Shown: positions 8,239-16,845 of the stretch, one piece after another
How the letters are laid out: each line of letters opens with the position of its first letter
Numbering within the stretch: position 1 is the first letter of the stretch
From: Planctomycetota bacterium
GTDB lineage: Bacteria > JAJVIF01 > JAPKYR01
Direction: 5' to 3'
Assembly (NCBI GenBank): GCA_030614715.1
Contig: JAUWTM010000010.1
Span: forward strand, 1-53,647
DNA: 53,647 bases
Position numbers and translations under genes: made by a program
Notes under the pieces: generated by a model
The model's input: the letters and a program-made list of their open reading frames with translations, nothing else
Databases searched by the model: none
Told to the model about the DNA's origin: nothing

Positions 8239-9309
8239 TTAAAAGTCGCGATTGGTAATTTTTCCGAGCAGGTCCCGGAAAGCGTCGTTTGCCTTACCCG
8301 GTGGCAGCCTGTCAAGATGGTCCAGCGCGATCTTGCCGTGGTGCCTTACGAGGCCCTGCGCGTACTGCATTGCACCATTGGACCGTAACACGTCGGCAAT
8401 TTCGTCAACTTCTTCACTTGTGATATCCCCACGTCTGAGGATCGGAACGAACCGCTCGACGAACTCCGCGTTTTCCCCGAGGGCGTAGATAATCGAGCAC
8501 GTGTAGATATCGCTTCGAATGTCCGATCCCTTGTGCTTGCCGGTGGCATCCGGGTCGCTGAAGAGGTCGAGGAGATCGTCCGACAGCTGGAAGGCCAATC
8601 CGAAGTTCAGGCCGAATCCTGCAAGATCCTTTTCCTGTTCGGGTTTCGCTCCACCGAGGTGCCCGCCAATTGTCGCGGCCATCCTGTAGAAGTTAGCGGT
8701 TTTGCCCGTAATTATCTCCAGGTGCCGCTCCTCGGTAAGATCGAGGTCGCGGGTATGCCTGATCTCCTCCATTACGCCCTCTGCGAGGGAGCGACACATG
8801 TCTACAAACAACTCGATGATCCTGAAGTCACGGTCCTTCGTGAGGAGCTTGAAAGCGAGAACGAAGAATTGATCGCCTGCGATCACAGCACTCTTGTTAC
8901 CCCAGATTGAATTAGCCGCCTGCTTCCCCTTTCGGATGGTCGCCTGGTCGATAACGTCGTCGTGGAACAGGCTGGCACAATGGATCAGTTCCGCAGCGGC
9001 GGCGCAGTCCACGGTAACCGGGAGCGTTTCATCGATAAACATGTGCTGTGACAGGAGGACAAAGATGGGTCTCAGACGTTTTGCGTAACCGAAAAGCATG
9101 TGCCGTCCGATTTCCCTGGTGAGAGGATCACCGGAACTAATCTCTGACTGGAGCAGATCCTCGACGCGGGCGATCATGCCCTCCACCCACGGATCGGGAC
9201 GGAAGTAGAAGTCGCTCCGGTCAGCCTTGTAACCAAGGCGGTCGGGAATCAGCCCGTTCGATCTCAATGTGTTAGTATCCGGTAATGCATCCATGCCTAT
9301 AAGCCGCAC
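8239..9309 (-). CDS. trans-polyprenyl diphosphate synthase
   Basis: 356 residues. It elongates allylic diphosphates with IPP to give a long prenyl chain, most likely for quinone side chains. Both aspartate-rich motifs are intact: first DDVID (117-121) in CASLFHDDVIDQATIRKG, second DDLLD (244-248) in AFQLSDDLLDLFSD. The usual GGKR-x-RP reads YAKRLRP (75-81). Lys203 and Thr204 (TGKTANFY) match the family. The start is GTG 9309 or ATG 9294; neither has a good ribosome site. It is the last gene on this strand after ccsA-resB, with 76 bases between, consistent with a respiratory-quinone role, though co-transcription is not proven. Product chain length cannot be read from sequence. Confidence 0.9.
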   Translation of the reverse strand: MRLIGMDALPDTNTLRSNGLIPDRLGYKADRSDFYFRPDPWVEGMIARVEDLLQSEISSGDPLTREIGRHMLFGYAKRLRPIFVLLSQHMFIDETLPVTVDCAAAAELIHCASLFHDDVIDQATIRKGKQAANSIWGNKSAVIAGDQFFVLAFKLLTKDRDFRIIELFVDMCRSLAEGVMEEIRHTRDLDLTEERHLEIITGKTANFYRMAATIGGHLGGAKPEQEKDLAGFGLNFGLAFQLSDDLLDLFSDPDATGKHKGSDIRSDIYTCSIIYALGENAEFVERFVPILRRGDITSEEVDEIADVLRSNGAMQYAQGLVRHHGKIALDHLDRLPPGKANDAFRDLLGKITNRDF

Positions 9310-9385
9310 TTATTCTGCGATTTCGGATTATAGCACACCCCCCCGTCGATGGGCATGTTTTAAACCCGTTTAAGCCTCTCTGTAC

Positions 9386-10933
9386 TTACTCTTTTATGAC
9401 AGACTTGCTGATTTCGTCGCTGAATTCACTCCAGTTACCGCCTGCAGCCCAGTTTACGCTTTTGCCGGACTGAGTCAGAATGATCCGACCGGTTCTCCAG
9501 GGTAAATACAAGGCGAGAGTCAGGCCGATTATCAACGTGAAGGCTCCGAAATACACAATTGGCACGCCAGGATCATACACGTATTGAAGAATTGTATATT
9601 CGTCAACCTGATCGAGTGCTATTTCGTAATTACTGATAACAAGCGGCACGTCCTCATAGACATAACCGAGTAGATCAGGCTCATCGGTCATTCCTGCGAA
9701 AAATGCCCTCAGATCGTGCAGCTTTATCCTGTACGGCATCTCCTCACGGGTGCCGTCGAGGGTCTCCCAGATCCCCCCGACCGAATCCACAGGTGACAGG
9801 CCGCTCTGTATTTCAATCAGCGGCAGAACAAACGCCTCTCCGGCAGCAGTTGTTACACTCTCCTGAGTGCCGTCCGGAGCTGTGACGGTGAAATGGTAGA
9901 TGGATCGAACCGAGGTCTGATAATATCCGATCCCGTTATACCTGAGCGGACGGTTTACCTCCACCATCTTTTCCATGAGCACATTATTGTCGCCATTGTG
10001 TTCGTGACTGACCACCTGGACATGGCTTATGTAGTCGGACGGCATTCCCTTGTATTCAAGCGGGAAGCCGGACACCGGGTCGATTCCGGGGAAATCGCGT
10101 TCGCGGTAAATATTCTGGTATTCGACGAGGTAAAGCCTCTCATCCGTGTCGGGGGTGTATTGCTGCTGAGCATCTGCTGCTACGCTGGCTTCGCGGGACC
10201 CAAGCGGTTTCATGTCACCCTCGCCCAGGATCACGTAGCCATCGTAGCCGAACGTACGCTGATCGCCAATGATACCGCCGATCAGGATAAAGACGAAAGC
10301 AAAATGGAATGCGATCGATGCTATGTGACGTATCGCATTCTTACGAACGAGGAACCATTCGGTTCCAGCATCGTCCTTTTCTTCGAAAACCTGGAAATGA
10401 TGGGACTTCAACCACGACCTGACGCGGTCGCCGACTTCAGCAACGTCGTCGTCGACAGAACCACTCGCGCTGTTGGACATGGCCTTAACAGTGTCCACGC
10501 TGACCTTCGGCTTCTTCTGAGCAAGCAGCTTTCTGGTAATCTTCACCTTATCAAATGCACACAACATGGACGATATCGATAACAGCGACAGCAGGATGAG
10601 ATAAAGGTTAGTTTTGAAGATACGGTACAACTGCAGCGGATTAACAATGTTGTGGTAGATAAACTCACCAGTGGTGTTAACGCCGTCATCGGGATCGATA
10701 CTGAAAATCTTAATGTACTTGTGTGCGAACTCATCCGGGTCCTGCGTCAGGTGCTCCTGCGGAAGAATAGTGCCGGCAAGTGTGAACACGGCTAAAATTA
10801 TGAAGACCCAGATCGCGAAACTCATCGTCCGCATGAGCTTTGGAATATCAAGAATCGCGGCCCAGACCAGCTCGAACAGACCCATTCCCTGATCCGGGGG
10901 CTTTGCGTTTTTATTATTTTCTGTATCTGTCAT
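9386..10933 (-). CDS. resB: cytochrome c biogenesis protein ResB/Ccs1
   Basis: 515 residues from ATG 10933, seven bases after the ccsA stop; a longer TTG/GTG reading would overlap ccsA. ResB works with CcsA in system II cytochrome c maturation, moving or presenting reduced heme outside the inner membrane. Three N-terminal membrane segments are visible (FAIWVFIILAVFTLAGTILP, LYLILLSLLSISSML, IAFHFAFVFILIGGIIGD), then a large extracytoplasmic domain and a final C-terminal segment (IVYFGAFTLIIGLTLALYLPW). A His in the third segment (AFHFAF) is the usual heme-ligand position. The gene order ccsA-resB supports the assignment. Confidence 0.9.
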   Translation of the reverse strand: MTDTENNKNAKPPDQGMGLFELVWAAILDIPKLMRTMSFAIWVFIILAVFTLAGTILPQEHLTQDPDEFAHKYIKIFSIDPDDGVNTTGEFIYHNIVNPLQLYRIFKTNLYLILLSLLSISSMLCAFDKVKITRKLLAQKKPKVSVDTVKAMSNSASGSVDDDVAEVGDRVRSWLKSHHFQVFEEKDDAGTEWFLVRKNAIRHIASIAFHFAFVFILIGGIIGDQRTFGYDGYVILGEGDMKPLGSREASVAADAQQQYTPDTDERLYLVEYQNIYRERDFPGIDPVSGFPLEYKGMPSDYISHVQVVSHEHNGDNNVLMEKMVEVNRPLRYNGIGYYQTSVRSIYHFTVTAPDGTQESVTTAAGEAFVLPLIEIQSGLSPVDSVGGIWETLDGTREEMPYRIKLHDLRAFFAGMTDEPDLLGYVYEDVPLVISNYEIALDQVDEYTILQYVYDPGVPIVYFGAFTLIIGLTLALYLPWRTGRIILTQSGKSVNWAAGGNWSEFSDEISKSVIKE

Positions 10934-10940
10934 TTTATTA

Positions 10941-11786
10941 TCAACCCGCGTATGTATGCAGTCCGGGATTTTCAAGTAATCGACTAACAAGATTCAGTCC
11001 AAGCCAGGTAAACACCACGCAGAAAAATCCTATCAGATTGAAGATATTAGCCCTGACACCTTTCCAGCCCATGACAAGCCGTGCGTGGAGATAACCCGCG
11101 TAGACCAGCCATGTGACCAGTGCAGCAGTTTCCTTCGGGTCCCAACCCCAGTAACGTCCCCAGGCTTCGTTCGCCCAGACCGCACCGAGAAGGATACCCA
11201 TGCCCAGCAGCGGAAAAGCGAATGTAACGAGCTTGTAACTCAATTCGTCGACCTTCGGATTTCTCTTAACAAGGTAGATAATGCTTGCACCCGCCGAGAT
11301 AGCGAATCCTGCGTACGACAGGAAAGCGGTAGCAATGTGCACGTCGAGCCATGGTGAATCGAGTGCCGGCACGAGGGGTGATCCCTCACGAGAGACATCG
11401 GGCCATTGCCAGATGTATACAAGTATCAGGCCGGCGATGATGTTTGCAATTGTGCTTGGGAGCCTTGATTTGACCGACAGGTCGGCAATCACAGCTATCA
11501 ATGCGATCGACCATGCAACGAAAAGGTACGTCTCGTACAGCTGGACGTATGGAATATGCCCAACGTTGATGTACCTTACAACGAGCGACAGGGTCAATAC
11601 GAGAGTTGCCAGTATCGTAACCACGAGTGATCCGACACCGACATAGCCATTCCTGGAGAACCAGTAGATGATGCTCACAAGAGCAGCCAGTAAAAAAATC
11701 CCCGCAGCAATTTCCAGAGTCAGAAACTCCAGCGCTATCTGTGGATCCATGACATCCTGAGTCAGTTCAATTGTTTCCTCAACCAT
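10941..11786 (-). CDS. ccsA: cytochrome c biogenesis protein CcsA (ResC)
   Basis: 281 residues, ATG preceded by AAGGAAA. A polytopic inner-membrane heme-handling protein of the CcmC/CcsA family that ligates apocytochrome c to heme together with ResB. The tryptophan-rich WWD-type motif appears as WGRYWGWDPKETAALVTWL; flanking histidines occur in the membrane-bordering loops (HIPYVQLYE, LDVHIATAFLSY, YLHARLV). About eight membrane segments are predicted. Start and spacing give a tight pair with resB. The 118 bases between rex and ccsA contain no other feature. Confidence 0.93.
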   Translation of the reverse strand: MVEETIELTQDVMDPQIALEFLTLEIAAGIFLLAALVSIIYWFSRNGYVGVGSLVVTILATLVLTLSLVVRYINVGHIPYVQLYETYLFVAWSIALIAVIADLSVKSRLPSTIANIIAGLILVYIWQWPDVSREGSPLVPALDSPWLDVHIATAFLSYAGFAISAGASIIYLVKRNPKVDELSYKLVTFAFPLLGMGILLGAVWANEAWGRYWGWDPKETAALVTWLVYAGYLHARLVMGWKGVRANIFNLIGFFCVVFTWLGLNLVSRLLENPGLHTYAG

Positions 11787-11904
11787 GATATTTCCTTAAA
11801 ACGTCCTCTGACGGCTTCATTCAGCCGCTTGTCGATAAGATCCCCCGACTTTTTACATCCCGCTCAGGATTTATGTCCAGATATTGTGGTCTCCGAATTC
11901 CCCA

Positions 11905-12579
11905 TTAACCGGGTATTGCGACCTTACCATCCTTACCACCTGAAACATCCTGCCCGGCCAGGTAGTGGGATAAAATCTTCAGCTCACTGGCAATGTCCAC
12001 CTGCAGGCATGTGATTTCGGGTCCCGTCTTTATGCTCACCGGTGCAAAGTTCAGTATCGATTTTATACCGGCTTTAATCACCGCTTCCGCTGCAGCACGT
12101 GCAGCCGGAGCCGGGACGGTCAAAATCACGATTTGAATATTTTTCTCTTTAACCACGTTAGCCAGGTTATCGACATGATAGATATGAATTCCCGACCTGG
12201 CGCTGCCAACCTTCTCAGGATCATCGTCGAACAGTGCGGCAACCCTGAAACCTTTCTCGTTAAGCCCCTTGTACCTGAGCAGGGCGGTCCCCAGGTTCCC
12301 GACACCGATTATCGCGATCGCCCATTGACGGTGAAGGCCGAGAATTTTTCTCAACACCTCAGCGAGTTTCGAGACGCTGTAGCCCATGCCCCTTGTCCCG
12401 AATTCCCCGAAATAAGCAAGGTCCTTCCTGAGTTGGGACGGTTTTACATGAAGCTCGTTAGCCAGCTCTTCGCTCGAAATCGTTTCGTAGCCCTGTTCCG
12501 AGAAATGTTCCAGCACGCGAAGGTATCGTGATAAACGTTTTACGGTAACCTGCGGTACTTTTTTTCCATTTTCAATCAT
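11905..12579 (-). CDS. rex: redox-sensing transcriptional repressor Rex
   Basis: 224 residues, normal size. Rex binds DNA as a dimer and is released by NADH, so it reports the NADH/NAD+ ratio. The N-terminal winged helix holds the signature RKDLAYFGEFGTRGMGY (51-67) and the Rossmann domain begins with IIGVGNLGTALL (91-101). ATG 12579 lies behind AAGGGG. It sits twenty bases after gatB and upstream of the cytochrome c maturation genes, so it may regulate the respiratory pair. I looked for the TTGTGAA-N4-TTCACAA type operator next to ccsA and rex and saw none. Confidence 0.95.
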   Translation of the reverse strand: MIENGKKVPQVTVKRLSRYLRVLEHFSEQGYETISSEELANELHVKPSQLRKDLAYFGEFGTRGMGYSVSKLAEVLRKILGLHRQWAIAIIGVGNLGTALLRYKGLNEKGFRVAALFDDDPEKVGSARSGIHIYHVDNLANVVKEKNIQIVILTVPAPAARAAAEAVIKAGIKSILNFAPVSIKTGPEITCLQVDIASELKILSHYLAGQDVSGGKDGKVAIPG

Positions 12580-12599
12580 CAGCCAGTTCCCCTTCGTTG

Positions 12600-14081
12600 C
12601 TAGGTCTGATTCCTTTTGAATAAAATCAACTCTGTAAGCAGTTCATTCACCCGTCTCGGGTCCGCCTGCCCTTTGCTTTTCTTCATTGCCTCACCCACAA
12701 GAGCGCCGATCGCGGTTTCCTTACCCTTCCGGATGGTCTCCACGATTTGCTCGTTTTCCTCCATTACTTCCCTGACCAGCGTGACAAGTTCATCTTCATC
12801 GGTAACCTGAACGAATCCCTCCCGCTGGACCACGTCCTTGACCTTCCCCCCGTGCTCGAGCAGGAGGTTCAGAGCCTTCTTTGCGTTCGTGATGCTGAGC
12901 TCATCCCTGGAGACCATTTTTGTAATCTCAGCCAGCATTTTTGGTGTCAGATCTGTCTCATCGAGCATACGTCCGGTCTTGTTCACAAACTCAAAAACGG
13001 TACCGGTGATGAGATTAGCCGTCTGTGTGCCCTGGGCACCGTGACGGTCGATGGCCTCGATCAGGAAATCCGCCATGTAGTACGGATTCTCCTCTGAAAC
13101 ACCTGTTCCGGACATCATCAGGTTGGCACCAAACGGCGGGACGCCGAATCGGTCGATCAGTTCACTGACACGACGTGCCGGGATATTGTTCAGATCGAAC
13201 GCCGACTCGTTCATGATATCGCCTTCGAGTGTCAGGTTCGGCAGATCTGGTTCAGGGAAGTAGCGGTACTCGGATACGGTTTCCTTGAACCTGTGATGCA
13301 CAGTCTTGTCGATGTTTTCATCCCAGCCGCGGGTTTCCATGCGGATTTTCTGTCCGCCGGCAAGGATTTTTGTCTGACGTTTTATCTCGAATTCGATTGC
13401 ATGCTCGACCGCCCGAAAACTGTTCAGGTTCTTAACCTCAACCCTCGTGCCCAGTACGCCGCTATCCTCCGGGCTCAGAGAGATGTTCAGCTCGCACCGA
13501 AGGTTACCCTCCTCCATGTTGGCGTCCGAAATGTCGAGGAACCAGAGAAGGCGCTTCAGTTCCTTTAAATACCGTACCGCTTCGCTTCCTGAACTGATCT
13601 CCGGCTTGCTGACAATTTCAAGGAGCGGCAGACCGGCACGGTTGAAATCAATATAGGTCCCTGCTGCACCTTCGTGGAAAAGCTTTGCAGTATCTTCCTC
13701 AAGATGTACGCGTTCTATTCCCCTGCCCTTGGACAACTTGTCGTGCTCGTTCATCAGGTCGATGTGACCCTCGGTTCCGAGCGGGAAGCGGTACATCGTA
13801 ATCTGGTAACCCTTTGGAAGGTCAGGGTAGAAATAATTTTTTCTCGCGAACTGAGCAATGGGTGGGATTGCACAATGAAGCGCTCTTGCAGCTTTCAAAC
13901 CGAGTACGACTGCTTTCCTGTTAACTCTCGGGAGGCTTCCGGGCATACCCAGGCATACCGGGCATGTGTGAGTGTTAGGCCTGTTCCCGAACGACGTGGA
14001 ACACCCGCAGAACATTTTTGAGTCAGTCTTGAGCTGCGTGTGAACTTCAATTCCAATTGTCGGCACGTAGTCTTTGATCAT
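12600..14081 (-). CDS. gatB: Asp-tRNA(Asn)/Glu-tRNA(Gln) amidotransferase subunit B
   Basis: 493 residues. GatB phosphorylates the misacylated Glu-tRNA(Gln) or Asp-tRNA(Asn) and completes transamidation with ammonia delivered from GatA. The N-terminus shows IGIEVHTQL and the zinc cysteines Cys25, Cys27, Cys40, Cys43 (MFCGCS..HTCPVC). Downstream are NFNRAGLPLLEIV-like (IDFNRAGLPLLEIVSKPE), MRCEANIS-equivalent NLRCELNIS, and SEYRYFPEPDLP. The C-terminal YqeY-like helical domain ends in RRVNELLTELI. It is separated from gatA by a cyclase-like gene, unlike the usual gatCAB order, and begins eight bases after that gene's stop. Confidence 0.96.
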   Translation of the reverse strand: MIKDYVPTIGIEVHTQLKTDSKMFCGCSTSFGNRPNTHTCPVCLGMPGSLPRVNRKAVVLGLKAARALHCAIPPIAQFARKNYFYPDLPKGYQITMYRFPLGTEGHIDLMNEHDKLSKGRGIERVHLEEDTAKLFHEGAAGTYIDFNRAGLPLLEIVSKPEISSGSEAVRYLKELKRLLWFLDISDANMEEGNLRCELNISLSPEDSGVLGTRVEVKNLNSFRAVEHAIEFEIKRQTKILAGGQKIRMETRGWDENIDKTVHHRFKETVSEYRYFPEPDLPNLTLEGDIMNESAFDLNNIPARRVSELIDRFGVPPFGANLMMSGTGVSEENPYYMADFLIEAIDRHGAQGTQTANLITGTVFEFVNKTGRMLDETDLTPKMLAEITKMVSRDELSITNAKKALNLLLEHGGKVKDVVQREGFVQVTDEDELVTLVREVMEENEQIVETIRKGKETAIGALVGEAMKKSKGQADPRRVNELLTELILFKRNQT

Positions 14082-14089
14082 GACTTCAG

Positions 14090-14806
14090 TCAGTCGACGA
14101 ATTTATACGCCATGTACGATTCGCCGGTTTCGGTAGACATCCACGGCCAGTTAGTGCCGGTAGAAGCCTTACGGAAAAATTTCCCCCGGAATTCCTCCTC
14201 CAGGCTGAGATAACAGTTTTCCCCCACCCAGATTTCATTGTCGCCTGCGAGAAAGTGAAGGTTCTCAGCGATATGAGTAGGGGGACCGAGCGGGACAAGC
14301 GAATTGTTACCCCTTCGGCCGACAGCAGCGATATGAACGGGACCCTGGTCCATTCCAATCGAACATTTTAATCCCTGGGGCAGCATGCGTCCGATGAACT
14401 TGTCGGCAAGGTGCTCTATGAAATTTGTCATGTAAAGAGCCGCCTGCAGAGCGGATTTAGCAGAGCCTGCGGCCTCACGGGCCTCCAGCCCGAACAGGGC
14501 GAGAACCTGGTCGCCCAGGATTGTTACGGTGATACCGTTGAAATCGGAAATAACCTTTAAAACAGTTGGGATTACGGTGTTAAGGAGCAGCGCAGCATTC
14601 AGGTTATCTGAACCTGTACGGGTCAGGACCGAGAACTTGACGAGGTCGAAATAGAGCACGGTCGTGTAATAGCTGTTAGCCTCACCGACCAACAGATTGT
14701 CCGGAAGCGGGCTGATTTTACCATCGGCAATCTTCGTGATACGACCCTGTGCCGCCTTGTAGTTGGCGGTCATGTCGTCGCGCAGGATGTCGAAATAATC
14801 TTGCAT
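14090..14806 (-). CDS. class III nucleotidyl cyclase-like protein inside the gat operon
   Basis: 238 residues from ATG 14806, which has GGAAGAG upstream; a longer frame would overlap gatA. The single cyclase-homology domain shows TTVLYFDLVKFS with the first metal Asp, a second Asp in ILGDQVLALFGLE, the alpha/beta core (CSIGMDQGPVHIAAVG) and a final strand. The transition-state Asn and Arg of active cyclases (usually V-N-x-A-x-R-L) read T-H-I-A-E-N-L here, so both are replaced. The protein is therefore probably a non-catalytic nucleotide sensor or a divergent enzyme. It has no membrane segment or fused sensor. Tight spacing (22 bases from gatA, 8 to gatB) implies co-expression with tRNA amidotransferase. 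Confidence 0.8.
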   Translation of the reverse strand: MQDYFDILRDDMTANYKAAQGRITKIADGKISPLPDNLLVGEANSYYTTVLYFDLVKFSVLTRTGSDNLNAALLLNTVIPTVLKVISDFNGITVTILGDQVLALFGLEAREAAGSAKSALQAALYMTNFIEHLADKFIGRMLPQGLKCSIGMDQGPVHIAAVGRRGNNSLVPLGPPTHIAENLHFLAGDNEIWVGENCYLSLEEEFRGKFFRKASTGTNWPWMSTETGESYMAYKFVD

Positions 14807-14828
14807 TGTTCTCTTCCGTCGTCGATCT

Positions 14829-16352
14829 TTACACGTGTTCCCGCTCAAAAGTCCTGGCTGCCCGCAGGAGATTGCCTTCCATGAAGGGTGCAGTGGTCAG
14901 CTGGAGTCCAATGGGAAGCCTCTTTGTATATTTGCCGAAGCAGTTTCTCCTTTTCGATTTCACGAGTTTTGTAACCCCGTCATCATCAATTTCAGTCCAC
15001 CCACCGTTAACACTGATCGCTGGGCATCCTGCCATCGCCTGCATCAGCACGAACCTGTCGGCCTGGTACATTTCATACGGATCGACAGTGGCTGATTCAA
15101 GCATGAAGGGCGGAGTCGGTGACGTGGGCGAGATTATCACGTCGACATCGGTCCAGAGCTTGTCCATTTCGGCTCGCAGCCTGCTCCTGACCTTCTGAGC
15201 CCTCTGGTAATAAGCATCGTAGTAGCCGGACGACAGCGCGAAAGTACCGAGCATGATCCGTCGTGTAACTTCCGGCCCGAATCCCTGTCCACGATTCTTA
15301 CGGTAGAAATCCATCAGGTCAGCGGCAGTGTTTTCATCGACCTCTTTTCCCTCTTCCTTGAGATCGACACTCGGCCCGTACTGTATTCCGTCGAACCGGG
15401 CAAGGTTGCTGCTGACCTCGGCCGGCGCGATGATGTAATACGCAGCGAGGATCATGTCGAAGGACTTGATACTGATCTCCTGCAGGCTCTTTGCATGGCC
15501 ATCGAACCATGCCACGTTTTTCTCGAATGATTCCTTAACCCGGGTGTCTACCCAGTCGGCGAAACTGACGTCCAGCACCCCTACTCTCAGGTCCGACATG
15601 CCGTTTTCAATGGTCTCGAAATAATTTTCCTTCGGCCTCTGAACGAGGGTGGAATCAAACTCGTCGGGTCCCTCGATGACCATTAATGCGTGCGCTGCGT
15701 CGCGAACAGTATTGGTGATCGGTCCAATCTGGTCCAGCGACGATGCAAACGCGATGAGTCCCCACCGGGATACTCTGCCGTACGTGGGACGCAGTCCAAC
15801 GCATCCGCAGAAAGCTGCGGGCTGTCGGACGCTGCCACCGGTGTCGGATCCGAATGCAAGAGGCGCCATTCCCGATGCGACAGCGGCAGCGCTGCCACCG
15901 GAAGAGCCACCGGGCACACGTCCGGTGTCCCACGGGTTCATGGTTGGACCCCAGGCTGAGTATTCCGTGCTTGAACCCATCGAGAATTCGTCCATGTTGG
16001 ATTTCCCGATCAGCCTGAAGCCGGCCTGGAGAGCCCTTGCATCGACAGTAGCAGCGTACGGGGGTACGAAACCCTGCAGTATCATGCTCGAACAATCGGT
16101 CGCGATACCGGTTGTACAGATGTTGTCTTTCTGGACGTAGGGAATACCACTGAACGGGCGTGCCGGATCGTACTGCCATTCGTCGATACGAGCCACAGCC
16201 CTGTCGAACGTCTCCCGGTTAAGGGCGTTAATGGCGGATTCGATCCTGTCGACCTGCTTGTTGCACTGCTGGATGAGGTTACGGGGGTGTAGTGCGCCCC
16301 GTTTGAGCTCATCTGCAAGCTTCTCCATTTTCAGATCATTCAGCCCGTCCAT
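14829..16352 (-). CDS. gatA: Asp-tRNA(Asn)/Glu-tRNA(Gln) amidotransferase subunit A
   Basis: 507 residues. An amidase-signature enzyme that hydrolyses glutamine (or asparagine) and channels ammonia to GatB. The Ser-cisSer-Lys triad is present: Lys in PYVQKDNICT, the glycine/serine loop VPGGSSGGSAAAVASG, and the nucleophile in GSDTGGSVRQPAAFCG. The C-terminal half has the typical PTSPTPPF and PAISVNGG segments. gatC ends 34 bases upstream. Together with gatC and gatB it supplies Gln-tRNA and/or Asn-tRNA by the indirect route, implying that a direct GlnRS or AsnRS may be absent elsewhere in the genome (inference). Confidence 0.96.
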   Translation of the reverse strand: MDGLNDLKMEKLADELKRGALHPRNLIQQCNKQVDRIESAINALNRETFDRAVARIDEWQYDPARPFSGIPYVQKDNICTTGIATDCSSMILQGFVPPYAATVDARALQAGFRLIGKSNMDEFSMGSSTEYSAWGPTMNPWDTGRVPGGSSGGSAAAVASGMAPLAFGSDTGGSVRQPAAFCGCVGLRPTYGRVSRWGLIAFASSLDQIGPITNTVRDAAHALMVIEGPDEFDSTLVQRPKENYFETIENGMSDLRVGVLDVSFADWVDTRVKESFEKNVAWFDGHAKSLQEISIKSFDMILAAYYIIAPAEVSSNLARFDGIQYGPSVDLKEEGKEVDENTAADLMDFYRKNRGQGFGPEVTRRIMLGTFALSSGYYDAYYQRAQKVRSRLRAEMDKLWTDVDVIISPTSPTPPFMLESATVDPYEMYQADRFVLMQAMAGCPAISVNGGWTEIDDDGVTKLVKSKRRNCFGKYTKRLPIGLQLTTAPFMEGNLLRAARTFEREHV

Positions 16353-16386
16353 AATCAGTTGTGCACATAGTGCACGGGGGTAATTC

Positions 16387-16707
16387 TCAGTCTCCTTCGT
16401 CGTGAATCGATGGTGCCCGGAAGAACTCGTCGGTACGTACGCGGGTGTTGGCCAGTGCTTCTTCCTGGGAAAGCCAGTTGAGCACCTTGTCGTCTCTCAA
16501 AGAAATTGGTGTCGGGTTAATATGGATAGTCGGATCGATACCCTCAACCGTGACCTTTGAGAGGACCTTGAAATGTTCGAGAATCCTCGAAAGGTGATGC
16601 TTATGCATCGCCATTCCCGGGGCAAGCGGGTCCAGTCTCGCGAGTTCGATCACCCTGGCGATCACGTCATCAGTGATCTGGGGCATATCAGATTCTTTAA
16701 GCTTCAT
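16387..16707 (-). CDS. gatC: Asp-tRNA(Asn)/Glu-tRNA(Gln) amidotransferase subunit C
   Basis: 106 residues, or 99 if the second Met (MPQITDDV) is the start. GatC is a small belt subunit that wraps GatA and GatB. The family start I-T-x-x-x-(I/V)-x-x-(V/I)-x-x-L-A-R-L is visible as ITDDVIARVIELARL, followed by the amphipathic helix ILEHFKVLSKVTVEGIDP and the C-terminal RVRTDEFFRAP. First gene of the gatC-gatA-cyclase-gatB-rex series. The 138 bases upstream, to 16845, separate it from the helicase gene and hold no feature I can support. Confidence 0.93.
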   Translation of the reverse strand: MKLKESDMPQITDDVIARVIELARLDPLAPGMAMHKHHLSRILEHFKVLSKVTVEGIDPTIHINPTPISLRDDKVLNWLSQEEALANTRVRTDEFFRAPSIHDEGD

Positions 16708-16845
16708 AACTCAGCCAACACGCATACAAAAATCAGCGCAGTCCGGATTACCGTCAGCGCACGAACGGGTCATTATATCAAAATTAAAACTATTTAGGAT
16801 GGGTTAAATGAAAAAAGTGAAAATATTCACGATCCGGTATCTATG

